Source of the DNA: an uncultured Oscillospiraceae bacterium
GTDB lineage: Bacteria; Bacillota; Clostridia; Oscillospirales; Oscillospiraceae
Direction of reading: 5' to 3'
Length of the DNA: 10,694 nt
NCBI GenBank assembly: GCA_910588135.1
Contig: CAJUOT010000072.1
Location: forward strand, 1-10,694
Below the pieces are notes generated by a model. The model was not told the origin of the DNA, did no database searches, and saw nothing but the letters and a program-made list of their open reading frames with translations. Positions 4,943 to 10,694 of the stretch are shown one piece after another. A program made the translations under genes and the position numbers. Positions within the stretch are counted from its first letter, which is position 1. Each line of letters starts with the position of its first letter.

Positions 4943-7135
4943 ATGGCCGGCCCGATGAAGCCAAACGACCCCAACCGCGGCGGCGGTTCCAGCGGCGGCG
5001 GCGATGACAAGAAACGAGCCCCGCTGGGCTTTTTCAGCATTGTATTATGGGCGGTGATGCTGGTGTTCCTGCTGAACACCTGCCGCAGTACGGTGAAGAA
5101 CGCTTCCGTTCACACGGTGCCCTATTCCACATTTTATGAGTGGGTGGAGGCGGACTATGTGGCGCAGGTCAAGCTGGAGTCCAGCGTGTACACCTTTACG
5201 CTGAAAGAGGACGCGCCGCCGCTGAAAGAGCTGGTGGACCAGATGGAGGACGGCATCGGCGCGCTGGGCACGCTGTTCAACCAGCTGGACCGCAAGGAGC
5301 TGGAGTCCGCCGCCAGCAGCGCCGTCAAGTTCCAGGTGGGTCCGGTGCATGAAGAGAACCTGGTGGAGCGGCTGGTCGCCCACGGCGTGGACTTTGACAC
5401 TGACCCGGTGACCCAGGAGCAGTATATGCTCTCCGCCATTGTCAGCTACGTGGTGCCCATGCTGGTCATGGTGGTGGCGCTGATTTTCGTGTACCGCTAT
5501 ATGTTCAAGAAGATGGGGTCCGGCGGCGGCCTGGGCGGCATCGGCGGCGTGGGCAAGGCCAACGCCAAGGTGTATGTGGAGAAGAAGACCGGGGTCACCT
5601 TCCATGACGTGGCCGGCCAGGACGAGGCCAAGGAGAGCCTGGAGGAGATCATCGACTTTCTCCACAACCCGGGCAAGTACACCGAGATCGGGGCCAAGCT
5701 GCCCAAGGGCGCGCTGCTGGTGGGCCCGCCGGGCACAGGCAAGACTTTGCTTGCCAAGGCCGTGGCCGGCGAGGCTAACGTGCCCTTCTTCTCCATCTCG
5801 GGCTCCGACTTCGTGGAGATGTTCGTGGGCGTGGGTGCCAGCCGTGTCCGTGACCTGTTCAAGGAAGCGTCCAAGATGGCCCCATGCATCATCTTCATCG
5901 ACGAGATCGACACCATCGGCAAATCCCGGGACAACCGCATGGGCGGCAACGACGAGCGGGAGCAGACGTTGAACCAGCTGCTGGCCGAGCTGGACGGCTT
6001 CGACCCCGGCAAGGGCGTGATTGTGCTGGGGGCCACCAACCGGCCCGAGGTGCTGGACAAGGCCCTGCTGCGCCCCGGCCGGTTCGACCGGCGCATCACC
6101 ATCGACCGGCCCAATCTGGCGGGACGGCTTGCCACGCTGCAGGTCCACACCCGGAAGATCAAGCTGGCGGAGGACGTGGACCTCAACAAGATCGCCCTGG
6201 CCACCGCGGGCTGTGTGGGCGCTGATTTGGCCAACCTGGTCAACGAGGCCGCCCTGCGGGCGGTGCGCAAGGGCCGCCGCCTGGTGACCCAGGAGGACCT
6301 GCTGGCCTCCTTCGAGTTCGTCATCGCCGGCAGCGAGAAGAAAAACTCTGTCCTCACCGAGTTCGAGCGCAAGCTGGTGGCCTATCATGAGGTGGGCCAC
6401 GCCATGGTGGCCTACAAGCAGAAGAACGCCGAGCCGGTGCAGAAGATCACCATCGTCCCCCACACCGAGGGCAGCCTGGGCTACACTCTGCTGATGCCCG
6501 AGGAGGACAAGACCAATCTGCGCACCAAGGAAGAGCTGATGGCCAAGATCACCGTGTCCATGGGCGGCCGCGCGGCCGAGGAAGTGGTGATGAACACCAT
6601 GACCAACGGCGCCTCCCAGGACATCCAGGAGGCCACCAACATCGCCCGGAACATGGTGGCCATGTACGGCATGAGCGAGGAGTTCGGCATGATGGCCCTG
6701 GGCTCTGTCCGCAACCAGTACCTGGACGGGGGCTACGGCCTGGACTGCGCCCAGGATACCGCCGCCGTCATGGACAAGGCGGTCAAAGCAGTGCTGGACG
6801 TGTGCTACGCGGACGCGGTGAAGGTCATTGAGGCCAACCGGGAGGATATGGACAAGGTGGTGGCCTACCTGCTGGAGAAGGAGACCATCACCGGCGGCGA
6901 GATGGTGGCCATTCTGGAGGGGCGCGACCCCGCGCTGGTGGAGGGGGCCTACGCGTCCACCCACGCCAAGCCCCTGCCGGGGGACATCGAACCCCCCGCT
7001 AGGCACATCCACATTGTGGACGAGCCCATCCCCATGCCCGCGCCCGAGGCGGACGGGGAGGACGGGGAAAAACCCGCCCCGGAGGGGGAGCAGCCCCGAG
7101 AGGATGCGGAACCGCCTGAAAAACCCGAAGAATAA
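4943..7135 (+). CDS. ftsH: ATP-dependent zinc metalloprotease FtsH (730 aa)
   Basis: FtsH is a membrane-anchored hexameric AAA+ protease that extracts and degrades damaged membrane proteins and unstable regulators. A Gly-rich N-terminal tail (11-22) precedes membrane segment 1 (about 29-46). An extracytoplasmic domain of about 115 residues follows, then segment 2 (about 164-186). The AAA domain has Walker A GPPGTGKT (261-268), Walker B IIFIDE (316-321), the pore motif FVGVGAS and the second region of homology with Arg fingers Arg377 and Arg380. The protease domain has HEVGH (482-486) and a third zinc ligand Asp560 in GASQDIQEAT. All catalytic residues are present. The tail after about 670 is unusually long, acidic and proline-rich, ending in EDAEPPEKPEE, and is likely disordered. 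The gene is transcribed alone from its own promoter and ends at a strong terminator. Confidence 0.98.
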   Translation: MAGPMKPNDPNRGGGSSGGGDDKKRAPLGFFSIVLWAVMLVFLLNTCRSTVKNASVHTVPYSTFYEWVEADYVAQVKLESSVYTFTLKEDAPPLKELVDQMEDGIGALGTLFNQLDRKELESAASSAVKFQVGPVHEENLVERLVAHGVDFDTDPVTQEQYMLSAIVSYVVPMLVMVVALIFVYRYMFKKMGSGGGLGGIGGVGKANAKVYVEKKTGVTFHDVAGQDEAKESLEEIIDFLHNPGKYTEIGAKLPKGALLVGPPGTGKTLLAKAVAGEANVPFFSISGSDFVEMFVGVGASRVRDLFKEASKMAPCIIFIDEIDTIGKSRDNRMGGNDEREQTLNQLLAELDGFDPGKGVIVLGATNRPEVLDKALLRPGRFDRRITIDRPNLAGRLATLQVHTRKIKLAEDVDLNKIALATAGCVGADLANLVNEAALRAVRKGRRLVTQEDLLASFEFVIAGSEKKNSVLTEFERKLVAYHEVGHAMVAYKQKNAEPVQKITIVPHTEGSLGYTLLMPEEDKTNLRTKEELMAKITVSMGGRAAEEVVMNTMTNGASQDIQEATNIARNMVAMYGMSEEFGMMALGSVRNQYLDGGYGLDCAQDTAAVMDKAVKAVLDVCYADAVKVIEANREDMDKVVAYLLEKETITGGEMVAILEGRDPALVEGAYASTHAKPLPGDIEPPARHIHIVDEPIPMPAPEADGEDGEKPAPEGEQPREDAEPPEKPEE

Positions 7136-7182
7136 AAGAACCCCGCCCGGAGCGTCGCTCCGGGCGGGGTTCTTTGTTTGTT
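7135..7182. terminator. Bidirectional terminator between ftsH and the sigma-linked membrane gene
   Basis: A 19-bp perfect stem (7135-7153 with 7157-7175) closes a 3-base loop. The ftsH stop overlaps its first base. On the plus strand TTTGTTTG follows. On the minus strand the stem is followed by TTTTATTC. It can serve both convergent transcripts, ftsH and the gene ending at 7191. Confidence 0.92.
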
Positions 7183-7190
7183 GTTTTGAT

Positions 7191-7847
7191 TTACCACGTA
7201 AGGCCCAGTTGGTCCAGTGCTGTCTGGAGCCAAGGATGCTTGACGGGGGTGAACGTGAGGCCGCCGCCGTTCTCCTCCGCGAGCTTCATCTGCTCCTCCA
7301 TGGGGAGGTCATTGAGGTTAATCTTGGTGCCGTCGGGCATTTCGTACCAGTGGTCCTCATAGTTGGCACCCGAGGACCCCGTAATAACACCGTCGATCAC
7401 GGGGAACTCAACCCAGCCAAAATTTTCAGGGGTGCCGCCCGCGACGAAATAGCCGGAGGTCCCGTTTTCCTTGTCGGTGTGCTCCACGATATAGGGAGTG
7501 TTGTCGTCCATCTTGTCGGTGATGTCCAGCTTTTCCCCGTTGGCGGTGAGCCAAATGCGGCCATCCTCCAAGGTGACGGGGGTGTCCGAGGACACCACAA
7601 ACTCCCCACGGTCGCTTCCGGGCATATTCATCATCGAACCGCCGCTCATAAAATTGTACACTTGGGCGGGCAGGCCCGCCGCGATGGACAGCACGCACCC
7701 CACCGCCAGCGCCGCCGCCAGCACCATCACCTTCACGGAGGGCCTGCGGCCCTTCTGAGTACCCTTATTTTCGATCATTTCCATAATTTTCTCCTTTTTC
7801 TGGTCACTGAGCGTGACCTGCTCCATCATGCGCCAATAGTTGTTCAC
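7191..7847 (-). CDS. Single-pass membrane protein, probable anti-sigma factor or ECF sigma partner (218 aa)
   Basis: I do not recognise the family. A short charged cytoplasmic N-terminus (1-37, MNNYWRMMEQVTLSDQKKEK...) precedes one membrane segment (about 38-58, VKVMVLAAALAVGCVLSIAAG). An acidic extracytoplasmic domain of about 155 residues follows, starting with a Met/Gly-rich patch (MSGGSMMNMPGS, 67-78). This is the layout of anti-sigma factors that hold an ECF sigma at the membrane. There is no HxxxCxxC zinc motif in the N-terminus, so it is not the classic ZAS type. The likely start is a GTG at 7847-7845, ten bases after AAGGAG inside the sigma gene, giving a 44-bp overlap with it. The next in-frame ATG pair (7829, 7826) is an alternative. 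The overlap implies translational coupling and balanced synthesis. Binding to the sigma factor is inferred. Confidence 0.75.
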   Translation of the reverse strand: MNNYWRMMEQVTLSDQKKEKIMEMIENKGTQKGRRPSVKVMVLAAALAVGCVLSIAAGLPAQVYNFMSGGSMMNMPGSDRGEFVVSSDTPVTLEDGRIWLTANGEKLDITDKMDDNTPYIVEHTDKENGTSGYFVAGGTPENFGWVEFPVIDGVITGSSGANYEDHWYEMPDGTKINLNDLPMEEQMKLAEENGGGLTFTPVKHPWLQTALDQLGLTW

Positions 7848-8301
7848 CGTCGCCCAGCTCCTTTCTCAGCATATCGCGGGCCCGCGCCATGCGCGTCTGC
7901 ACCGCCGTGCGGGAGATGTGCAGAATGTCCCCGATCTCCCCCTGGTCAAAGCCCTCCCAGTAGTACAGGTGGATCACCGCCCGGTATTTGGGGGGCAGGG
8001 CCATCACCGCGTCCCACACCTCCTGGTCGGACCCGTCCCGGAAGGGCAGGGATTCGTCCAGCTCTCCCACGTTCCTGCGCCAGAAAGACCGCAGCTGGCT
8101 TTTGCACAGGTTGGCGGTGCAGGTGAGCAGCCATGCCTTTTCCCGCCCCGGCAGGAGGGCGGTTTTGCCCTCCGCCAGCTTGAGGAACACGCTCTGGCAC
8201 ACGTCCTCCCCGTCGGCGCGGCTGCCCAGATAGCTGCAGGCCAGCCGGAACACGTCGTCGCCGTAGCGGCGGAAGAGCTCCGTCAGCTGTTCGGTGTCCA
8301 T
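7804..8301 (-). CDS. ECF-type RNA polymerase sigma factor (165 aa)
   Basis: Sigma region 2 spans about 6-71 (LTELFRRYGDDVFRLACSYL, then EDVCQSVFLKLAEG and WLLTCTANLCKSQLRS). Region 4 spans about 94-147 (VMALPPKYRAVIHLYYWEGF, then GEIGDILHISRTAVQTRMARARDMLRKEL, the helix-turn-helix that reads the -35). Region 3 is absent, as expected for group 4 sigma factors. The ATG at 8301 has AAAGGAGG eight bases upstream. The GTG nine bases earlier overlaps that ribosome binding site and is rejected. The 3' end overlaps the membrane-protein gene. The short tail after 150 (LLAHDGAGHAQ) is non-conserved. The regulon is unknown. Autoregulation is possible (see the candidate promoter upstream). Confidence 0.92.
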   Translation of the reverse strand: MDTEQLTELFRRYGDDVFRLACSYLGSRADGEDVCQSVFLKLAEGKTALLPGREKAWLLTCTANLCKSQLRSFWRRNVGELDESLPFRDGSDQEVWDAVMALPPKYRAVIHLYYWEGFDQGEIGDILHISRTAVQTRMARARDMLRKELGDGEQLLAHDGAGHAQ

Positions 8302-8552
8302 TGCCGGCACCTCCTTTCGCCGCCTCGCCGTTGTTTTGCTCGGCGCCTTGCTTCTTTGTCACGCTTGCCTGCTCGCGACGCGCGGCTTCGCTCCGACTTA
8401 GGGGAAACCCGCCGCCGTTCCGCGGCGGCTGGACTTTCCCCTTCGCTCCGCTCCATCCGTGCTGCTCGCGGCGGCTCCGCGCTTCTTTGTGATCACGCTT
8501 ATATAACGAATGGGCGGGCCCGGTTATCACAGGCCTGCGGAAAATTCCCGGA
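8302..8552. other. Gene-free, repeat-rich leader of the sigma-factor gene
   Basis: No credible gene lies here. It contains a near-duplicate unit (GCTTCTTTGTCACGCTTG at 8350-8367 and, with three extra bases GAT, at 8481-8501), two copies of CTTCGCTCCG (8386-8395, 8441-8450) and two of CTGCTCGCG (8369-8377, 8463-8471). It also contains a nested hairpin with outer arms GGGGAAA (8401-8407) and TTTCCCC (8435-8441), and inner arms GCCGCCG (8411-8417) and CGGCGGC (8423-8429). The possible sigma promoter is at its right end, giving an untranslated leader of about 200 bases. Confidence 0.7.
8503..8529 (-). promoter_or_regulatory. Candidate ECF-type promoter for the sigma operon
   Basis: On the minus strand TGATAAC (8529-8523) and CGTTAT (8508-8503) are separated by 14 bases. 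They resemble the AAC-type -35 and CGT-type -10 of ECF promoters such as those of the SigW class, but the spacer is about two bases short. TATATA at 8505-8500 overlaps and could instead be a housekeeping -10. It is placed just downstream of the neighbouring gene's terminator, as expected for the operon's promoter. Confidence 0.35.
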
Positions 8553-8585
8553 AAAAGCGGCTGGCCGGGACATCCCGGCCAGCCG
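8552..8585 (-). terminator. Terminator of the SGNH lipoprotein gene
   Basis: CGGCTGGCCGGGA (8558-8570) and TCCCGGCCAGCCG (8573-8585) form a long perfect stem. Reading the minus strand, CTTTTTCC follows (A-run at 8552-8556 on the plus strand). It lies 13 bases after the lipoprotein stop at 8598 and separates that gene from the sigma operon. Confidence 0.88.
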
Positions 8586-8597
8586 TCTTACCTTGTG

Positions 8598-9473
8598 TTA
8601 AGATTCCGCCAGCGCCGCCTCGCGGCAGACGAAATACCGCTCCCGGTCAATGGTGTGGCAGCGCAGGTAGTCCGCCCAGCGCTTGTACGCGCCGTAGGCA
8701 AAGTGGCAGCCGTCGCTGGCCAGCTCCGCGGGGAGCTGCCCGTCCGGTCCGGCGTAGGCCTCGTATGTGTTGAGCAGCACGACCTTCCGCTCCGCCGCCA
8801 CCCGGACGACGGCCTCGTTGAATTTGGACAGGTTGGCGCTGTTGATGTAGTCCGCCAGCTTGTTTTTGCGGCACATGGCGTCGTTCAGCGGGGGCATGAC
8901 CTGGAGGTACACCACCGCGTCCGGCTGGAGCTCCACAATTTTGCCGATGAACTTGTCCAGCCCCTCCCCATAGCTCTCGGCGGGGAAGCCCAGCTCGTTC
9001 ACCCCCAGCATGACGTATACGCTCTCATACTGCTTTGCCGCCAGGGTTTCCACCATATTGCATTCCCGCTCCCCCACCTTGAAGGGGCGGAACTCCTCGT
9101 CGTCCACCCGGAACACCGTCATGCCCCGGGCCCAGTAAAAGTCCCCGTGCTTCAGCCCGCTGAAGAGCTGGAGGCCCTCGGTGCGGGAGTCGCCCAGGAA
9201 CACGGCGGTGTCAAAAAAGCTGTCGTCCTCCACGGGCTGGCCCTCCTCCAGGGGAACGCCGAATTCGTAGGGCTCCCAGGGCGGGGGCGTGGGTTCCGGC
9301 GTCGGGGTGGGCGTGGGTTCCGGCGTGGGCGCGGGGTCCGGCGTGCCGGAGGCCGCGGCCGGGGGAGCGGACGGGGAGGCGGCGGGCTCATAGTGCCCCG
9401 AGGTTTGCCCGCAGCCCGCCAGCAGGGCCAGCGCCAGGGCACAGAGGGGAAGGGACAGCTTCTTGCGGTACAT
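8598..9473 (-). CDS. SGNH/GDSL-hydrolase lipoprotein (291 aa)
   Basis: A lipoprotein signal with lipobox LLAGC (Cys21) is followed by a Pro/Thr/Ala-rich linker (about 30-66, with TPEPTPTPTPEPTPPP). A hydrolase domain from about 85 then has block I FLGDSRTEGL with nucleophile Ser96, the block III-like MLGVNELG with Asn159, and block V DGCHF with Asp254 and His257. The catalytic triad is thus present. The fold acts on ester-linked groups, and an envelope polysaccharide or acyl group is the likely substrate outside the cell, but the real substrate cannot be told. The ATG at 9473 was chosen because it gives a clean lipoprotein signal and has AAGGAG 11 bases upstream. The open frame to 9542 runs through the promoter. 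The gene is monocistronic, with its own promoter and terminator. Confidence 0.88.
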   Translation of the reverse strand: MYRKKLSLPLCALALALLAGCGQTSGHYEPAASPSAPPAAASGTPDPAPTPEPTPTPTPEPTPPPWEPYEFGVPLEEGQPVEDDSFFDTAVFLGDSRTEGLQLFSGLKHGDFYWARGMTVFRVDDEEFRPFKVGERECNMVETLAAKQYESVYVMLGVNELGFPAESYGEGLDKFIGKIVELQPDAVVYLQVMPPLNDAMCRKNKLADYINSANLSKFNEAVVRVAAERKVVLLNTYEAYAGPDGQLPAELASDGCHFAYGAYKRWADYLRCHTIDRERYFVCREAALAES

Positions 9474-9508
9474 TTCGATCCATACTCCTTCTTTTCGACT
9501 TCCGCACC

Positions 9509-9538
9509 ATGTTAGCACAGGGACCGGGGGAAGGTCAA
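9509..9538 (-). promoter_or_regulatory. Promoter of the SGNH lipoprotein gene
   Basis: On the minus strand TTGACC (9538-9533), an 18-bp spacer and TGC-TAACAT (TAACAT at 9514-9509) make a near-consensus promoter with an extended -10, 35 bases before the ATG. Confidence 0.7.
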
Positions 9539-9549
9539 GCAACGAAGGG

Positions 9550-9575
9550 GTTACGGATTGGTATCAAACGGTAAC
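9550..9575. promoter_or_regulatory. Imperfect palindrome upstream of the lipoprotein promoter
   Basis: This 26-bp dyad has matching half-sites in 10 of 13 positions: GTTAC (9550-9554) with GTAAC (9571-9575), and TTG (9558-9560) with CAA (9565-9567), around GTAT. It ends 12 bases upstream of the -35. It could be an operator or activator site. No T-run follows, so it is a poor terminator candidate for the upstream ThrE gene. No regulator gene is in the window. Confidence 0.4.
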
Positions 9576-9586
9576 AGGGGGGAGGG

Positions 9587-10694
9587 TCAGCCGGTCCGGC
9601 GGCGCAGCCACAGCTCCAGCACGGCACTGACCAGCAGCAACCCCAGCGCCAGACACCCGGCGATGCCGATGGTGCGAAAAAAGGTGTCCAAAAACAGGTC
9701 GGTGTCCCCCCGCAGGCCGTAATCCATGGCCTGATAGATGGTCAGGCCGGGCACCAGCGGGAACACCCCGATGACCAGATAGGACGTGGCGGGGCACCGG
9801 CGCACCCGGGCCAGCCGCTCCGACCAGACGGCCACCACCGCCGCCGCGATGAGGTTGGCCGCGAAAATGTTGGCCCCCAGGGCGGCGCAGGCCAGATAGG
9901 CGGCCCAGCCCAGCGCGCCCCCCAGGCCGCACAGCACCATGCCCACCCCCTGGGCGTTGGCGGGCAGGCAGAAACCCAGGCAGGCCGCGAAGGCCAGAAA
10001 GCAGGCCAGCGCCGGAGGACAGGCCGAGGTGCTCCCCCCGGCCTGGACGGGCAGCATCCCCCGGAACAGCGCCATGGCGGTGCCCAGGCCCAGGGCGATA
10101 GCCGCCGCGGACAGCACCGCCCGGGTGAAGGTGGCCAGCCCCGCCACCAGATCCCCGGTGAGCAGGTCGCGCATGAAGTTGGTGAACACCAGCCCGGGCA
10201 CCAGCACCATGATCCCCCCGGCCAGGGTGACCTCCAGGCTGATGGGCGCGCCCAGGGCCAGCAGGGCGCAGGCCGACCCGCCCAGCACAAAGGCCGAGGC
10301 CAGGGTGGTGAGGAACGAGTTGGCCCCCCGGCCCTCCAGCGCCAGCAGCACCGCGCCGCAGGCCAGCCCGGACAGCCCCGCCGCCCAGGCCTCCGCCCCG
10401 CCGCCGCCAAAGAACACCGAGAAAAACAGCGCCCCTACAAAGTACCCCAGCAGCCGCGCCCAAAACGGGTAGCGCCGCAGCTCCCCCTCCGCCGCGCGGC
10501 AGCGGGAGAGCAGCTCCCCCGGGTCGCCGGGGGGATCGGCGCACAGGCGGCGGGACAGGTCGTTGAAGCGCTCGATGCCCTCGATGTTCAGCGTGGAGGG
10601 GGGCACCCGGCGCATCGCCGTGTACGTCCGCCCGTCCGGCGCGGCGGCGCTCACCCAGATGCAGTTGGGGATGGCGAACACCTCCCCCTCCAGG
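9587..10694 (-). CDS. ThrE-type threonine/serine exporter, DUF1212-DUF3815 fusion, 5' end beyond right edge
   Basis: The visible 368 residues start LEGEVFAIPN and end at a TGA at 9589-9587. The N-terminal part (IWVSAAAPDGRTYTAMRRVP then ERFNDLSRRL) matches the soluble start of DUF1212. The motif GGIMVLVPGLVFTNFMRDLL then TGDLVAGL is the family's signature (about residue 160 of the visible chain). After five or so membrane segments the second half has the DUF3815 pattern, with ANIFAANLIAAAV and VIGVFPLVPGLTIYQAM. About ten hydrophobic segments are visible. ThrE proteins export threonine and serine across the inner membrane. In many Firmicutes the two halves are separate neighbouring genes, whereas here they are one chain as in Corynebacterium ThrE. 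The GTG at 10681 is not a likely start, because the frame is open to the edge and family members have more residues before this point. No good terminator follows. Confidence 0.88.
   Translation of the reverse strand, partial: LEGEVFAIPNCIWVSAAAPDGRTYTAMRRVPPSTLNIEGIERFNDLSRRLCADPPGDPGELLSRCRAAEGELRRYPFWARLLGYFVGALFFSVFFGGGGAEAWAAGLSGLACGAVLLALEGRGANSFLTTLASAFVLGGSACALLALGAPISLEVTLAGGIMVLVPGLVFTNFMRDLLTGDLVAGLATFTRAVLSAAAIALGLGTAMALFRGMLPVQAGGSTSACPPALACFLAFAACLGFCLPANAQGVGMVLCGLGGALGWAAYLACAALGANIFAANLIAAAVVAVWSERLARVRRCPATSYLVIGVFPLVPGLTIYQAMDYGLRGDTDLFLDTFFRTIGIAGCLALGLLLVSAVLELWLRRRTG

Noticed and set aside
4893..4958. A 21-codon leader peptide before ftsH
   Set aside because: It has no Shine-Dalgarno sequence and its composition follows the hairpin DNA. 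It is kept only as a weak regulatory idea, not listed as a gene.
5045..7012. A 655-codon open frame antisense to ftsH
   Set aside because: It lies entirely opposite a gene with complete FtsH motifs. The composition (His, Leu, Val, Gly-rich) is that of an antisense shadow and there is no ribosome binding site.
7946..8530. A 194-codon frame across the sigma-factor leader and gene
   Set aside because: It overlaps the sigma gene in another frame, starts in the candidate promoter and has no family features.
9564..10544. A 326-codon frame overlapping the exporter gene
   Set aside because: It is an out-of-frame shadow made of Gly, Ala and Arg, while the other frame has clear ThrE motifs and membrane segments.
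1..10694. CRISPR arrays, tRNA or rRNA genes, defence systems
   Set aside because: No regularly spaced repeats, cloverleaf or rRNA sequence, or recognisable defence genes were seen. The only repeats are IS ends, hairpins and the leader repeats listed.

Overview
The window looks like a chromosomal segment of a high-GC member of the Firmicutes (class Clostridia), most like the Oscillospiraceae (Flavonifractor, Lawsonibacter or Pseudoflavonifractor type). The grounds are the GC-rich codon use of the resident genes, strong AAGGAGG-type ribosome binding sites, an ECF sigma factor overlapping a one-TM partner, a lipoprotein with a Pro/Thr linker, and a ThrE-type exporter. This placement rests on pattern recognition and no search was run.

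Positions 1-1645 are a pile of insertion sequences with a clearly more AT-rich composition. They hold the 3' end of one IS200/IS605-type tnpA (+), a hairpin-rich gap, a second complete IS200-type tnpA (-) with its stem-loop left end, and, directly abutting it, a complete IS5-family element (814-1645). That element's transposase is made by a -1 frameshift on an A7 run. It interrupts a small gene whose first 22 codons survive (1646-1711) and resemble the start of DUF1905 proteins. The rest of that gene is not in the window.

Positions 1757-4706 (-) are a two-gene unit: rlmB (23S rRNA 2'-O-methyltransferase of the SpoU/TrmH class), then, 34 bp on, a 708-residue membrane protein. I read the latter as a degenerate P1B-type ATPase-like protein that has lost the phosphorylation-site, TGDN-like and GDGxND-like signatures. 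The truncated DUF1905 gene lies 45 bp further down and may once have been the third gene. This unit is divergent from ftsH (+, 4943-7135), with two mirror-image extended -10 promoters in the shared intergenic region. ftsH ends at a 19-bp-stem bidirectional terminator.

Positions 7191-8301 (-) are an ECF sigma factor and an overlapping single-TM protein, probably its anti-sigma factor or sensor. The sigma gene's upstream region contains repeats, a double hairpin and a possible ECF-type promoter. Positions 8598-9473 (-) encode a secreted SGNH/GDSL-hydrolase lipoprotein with its own promoter, a nearby imperfect palindrome and a terminator. Positions 9587-10694 (-) carry a fused ThrE-type (DUF1212 plus DUF3815) exporter whose N-terminus lies beyond the right edge.

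Together the resident genes cover envelope maintenance and stress (FtsH, ECF pair, SGNH lipoprotein), ribosome modification and amino-acid export. The two least explained items are the catalytically stripped P-type-ATPase-like protein and the sigma-linked membrane protein.
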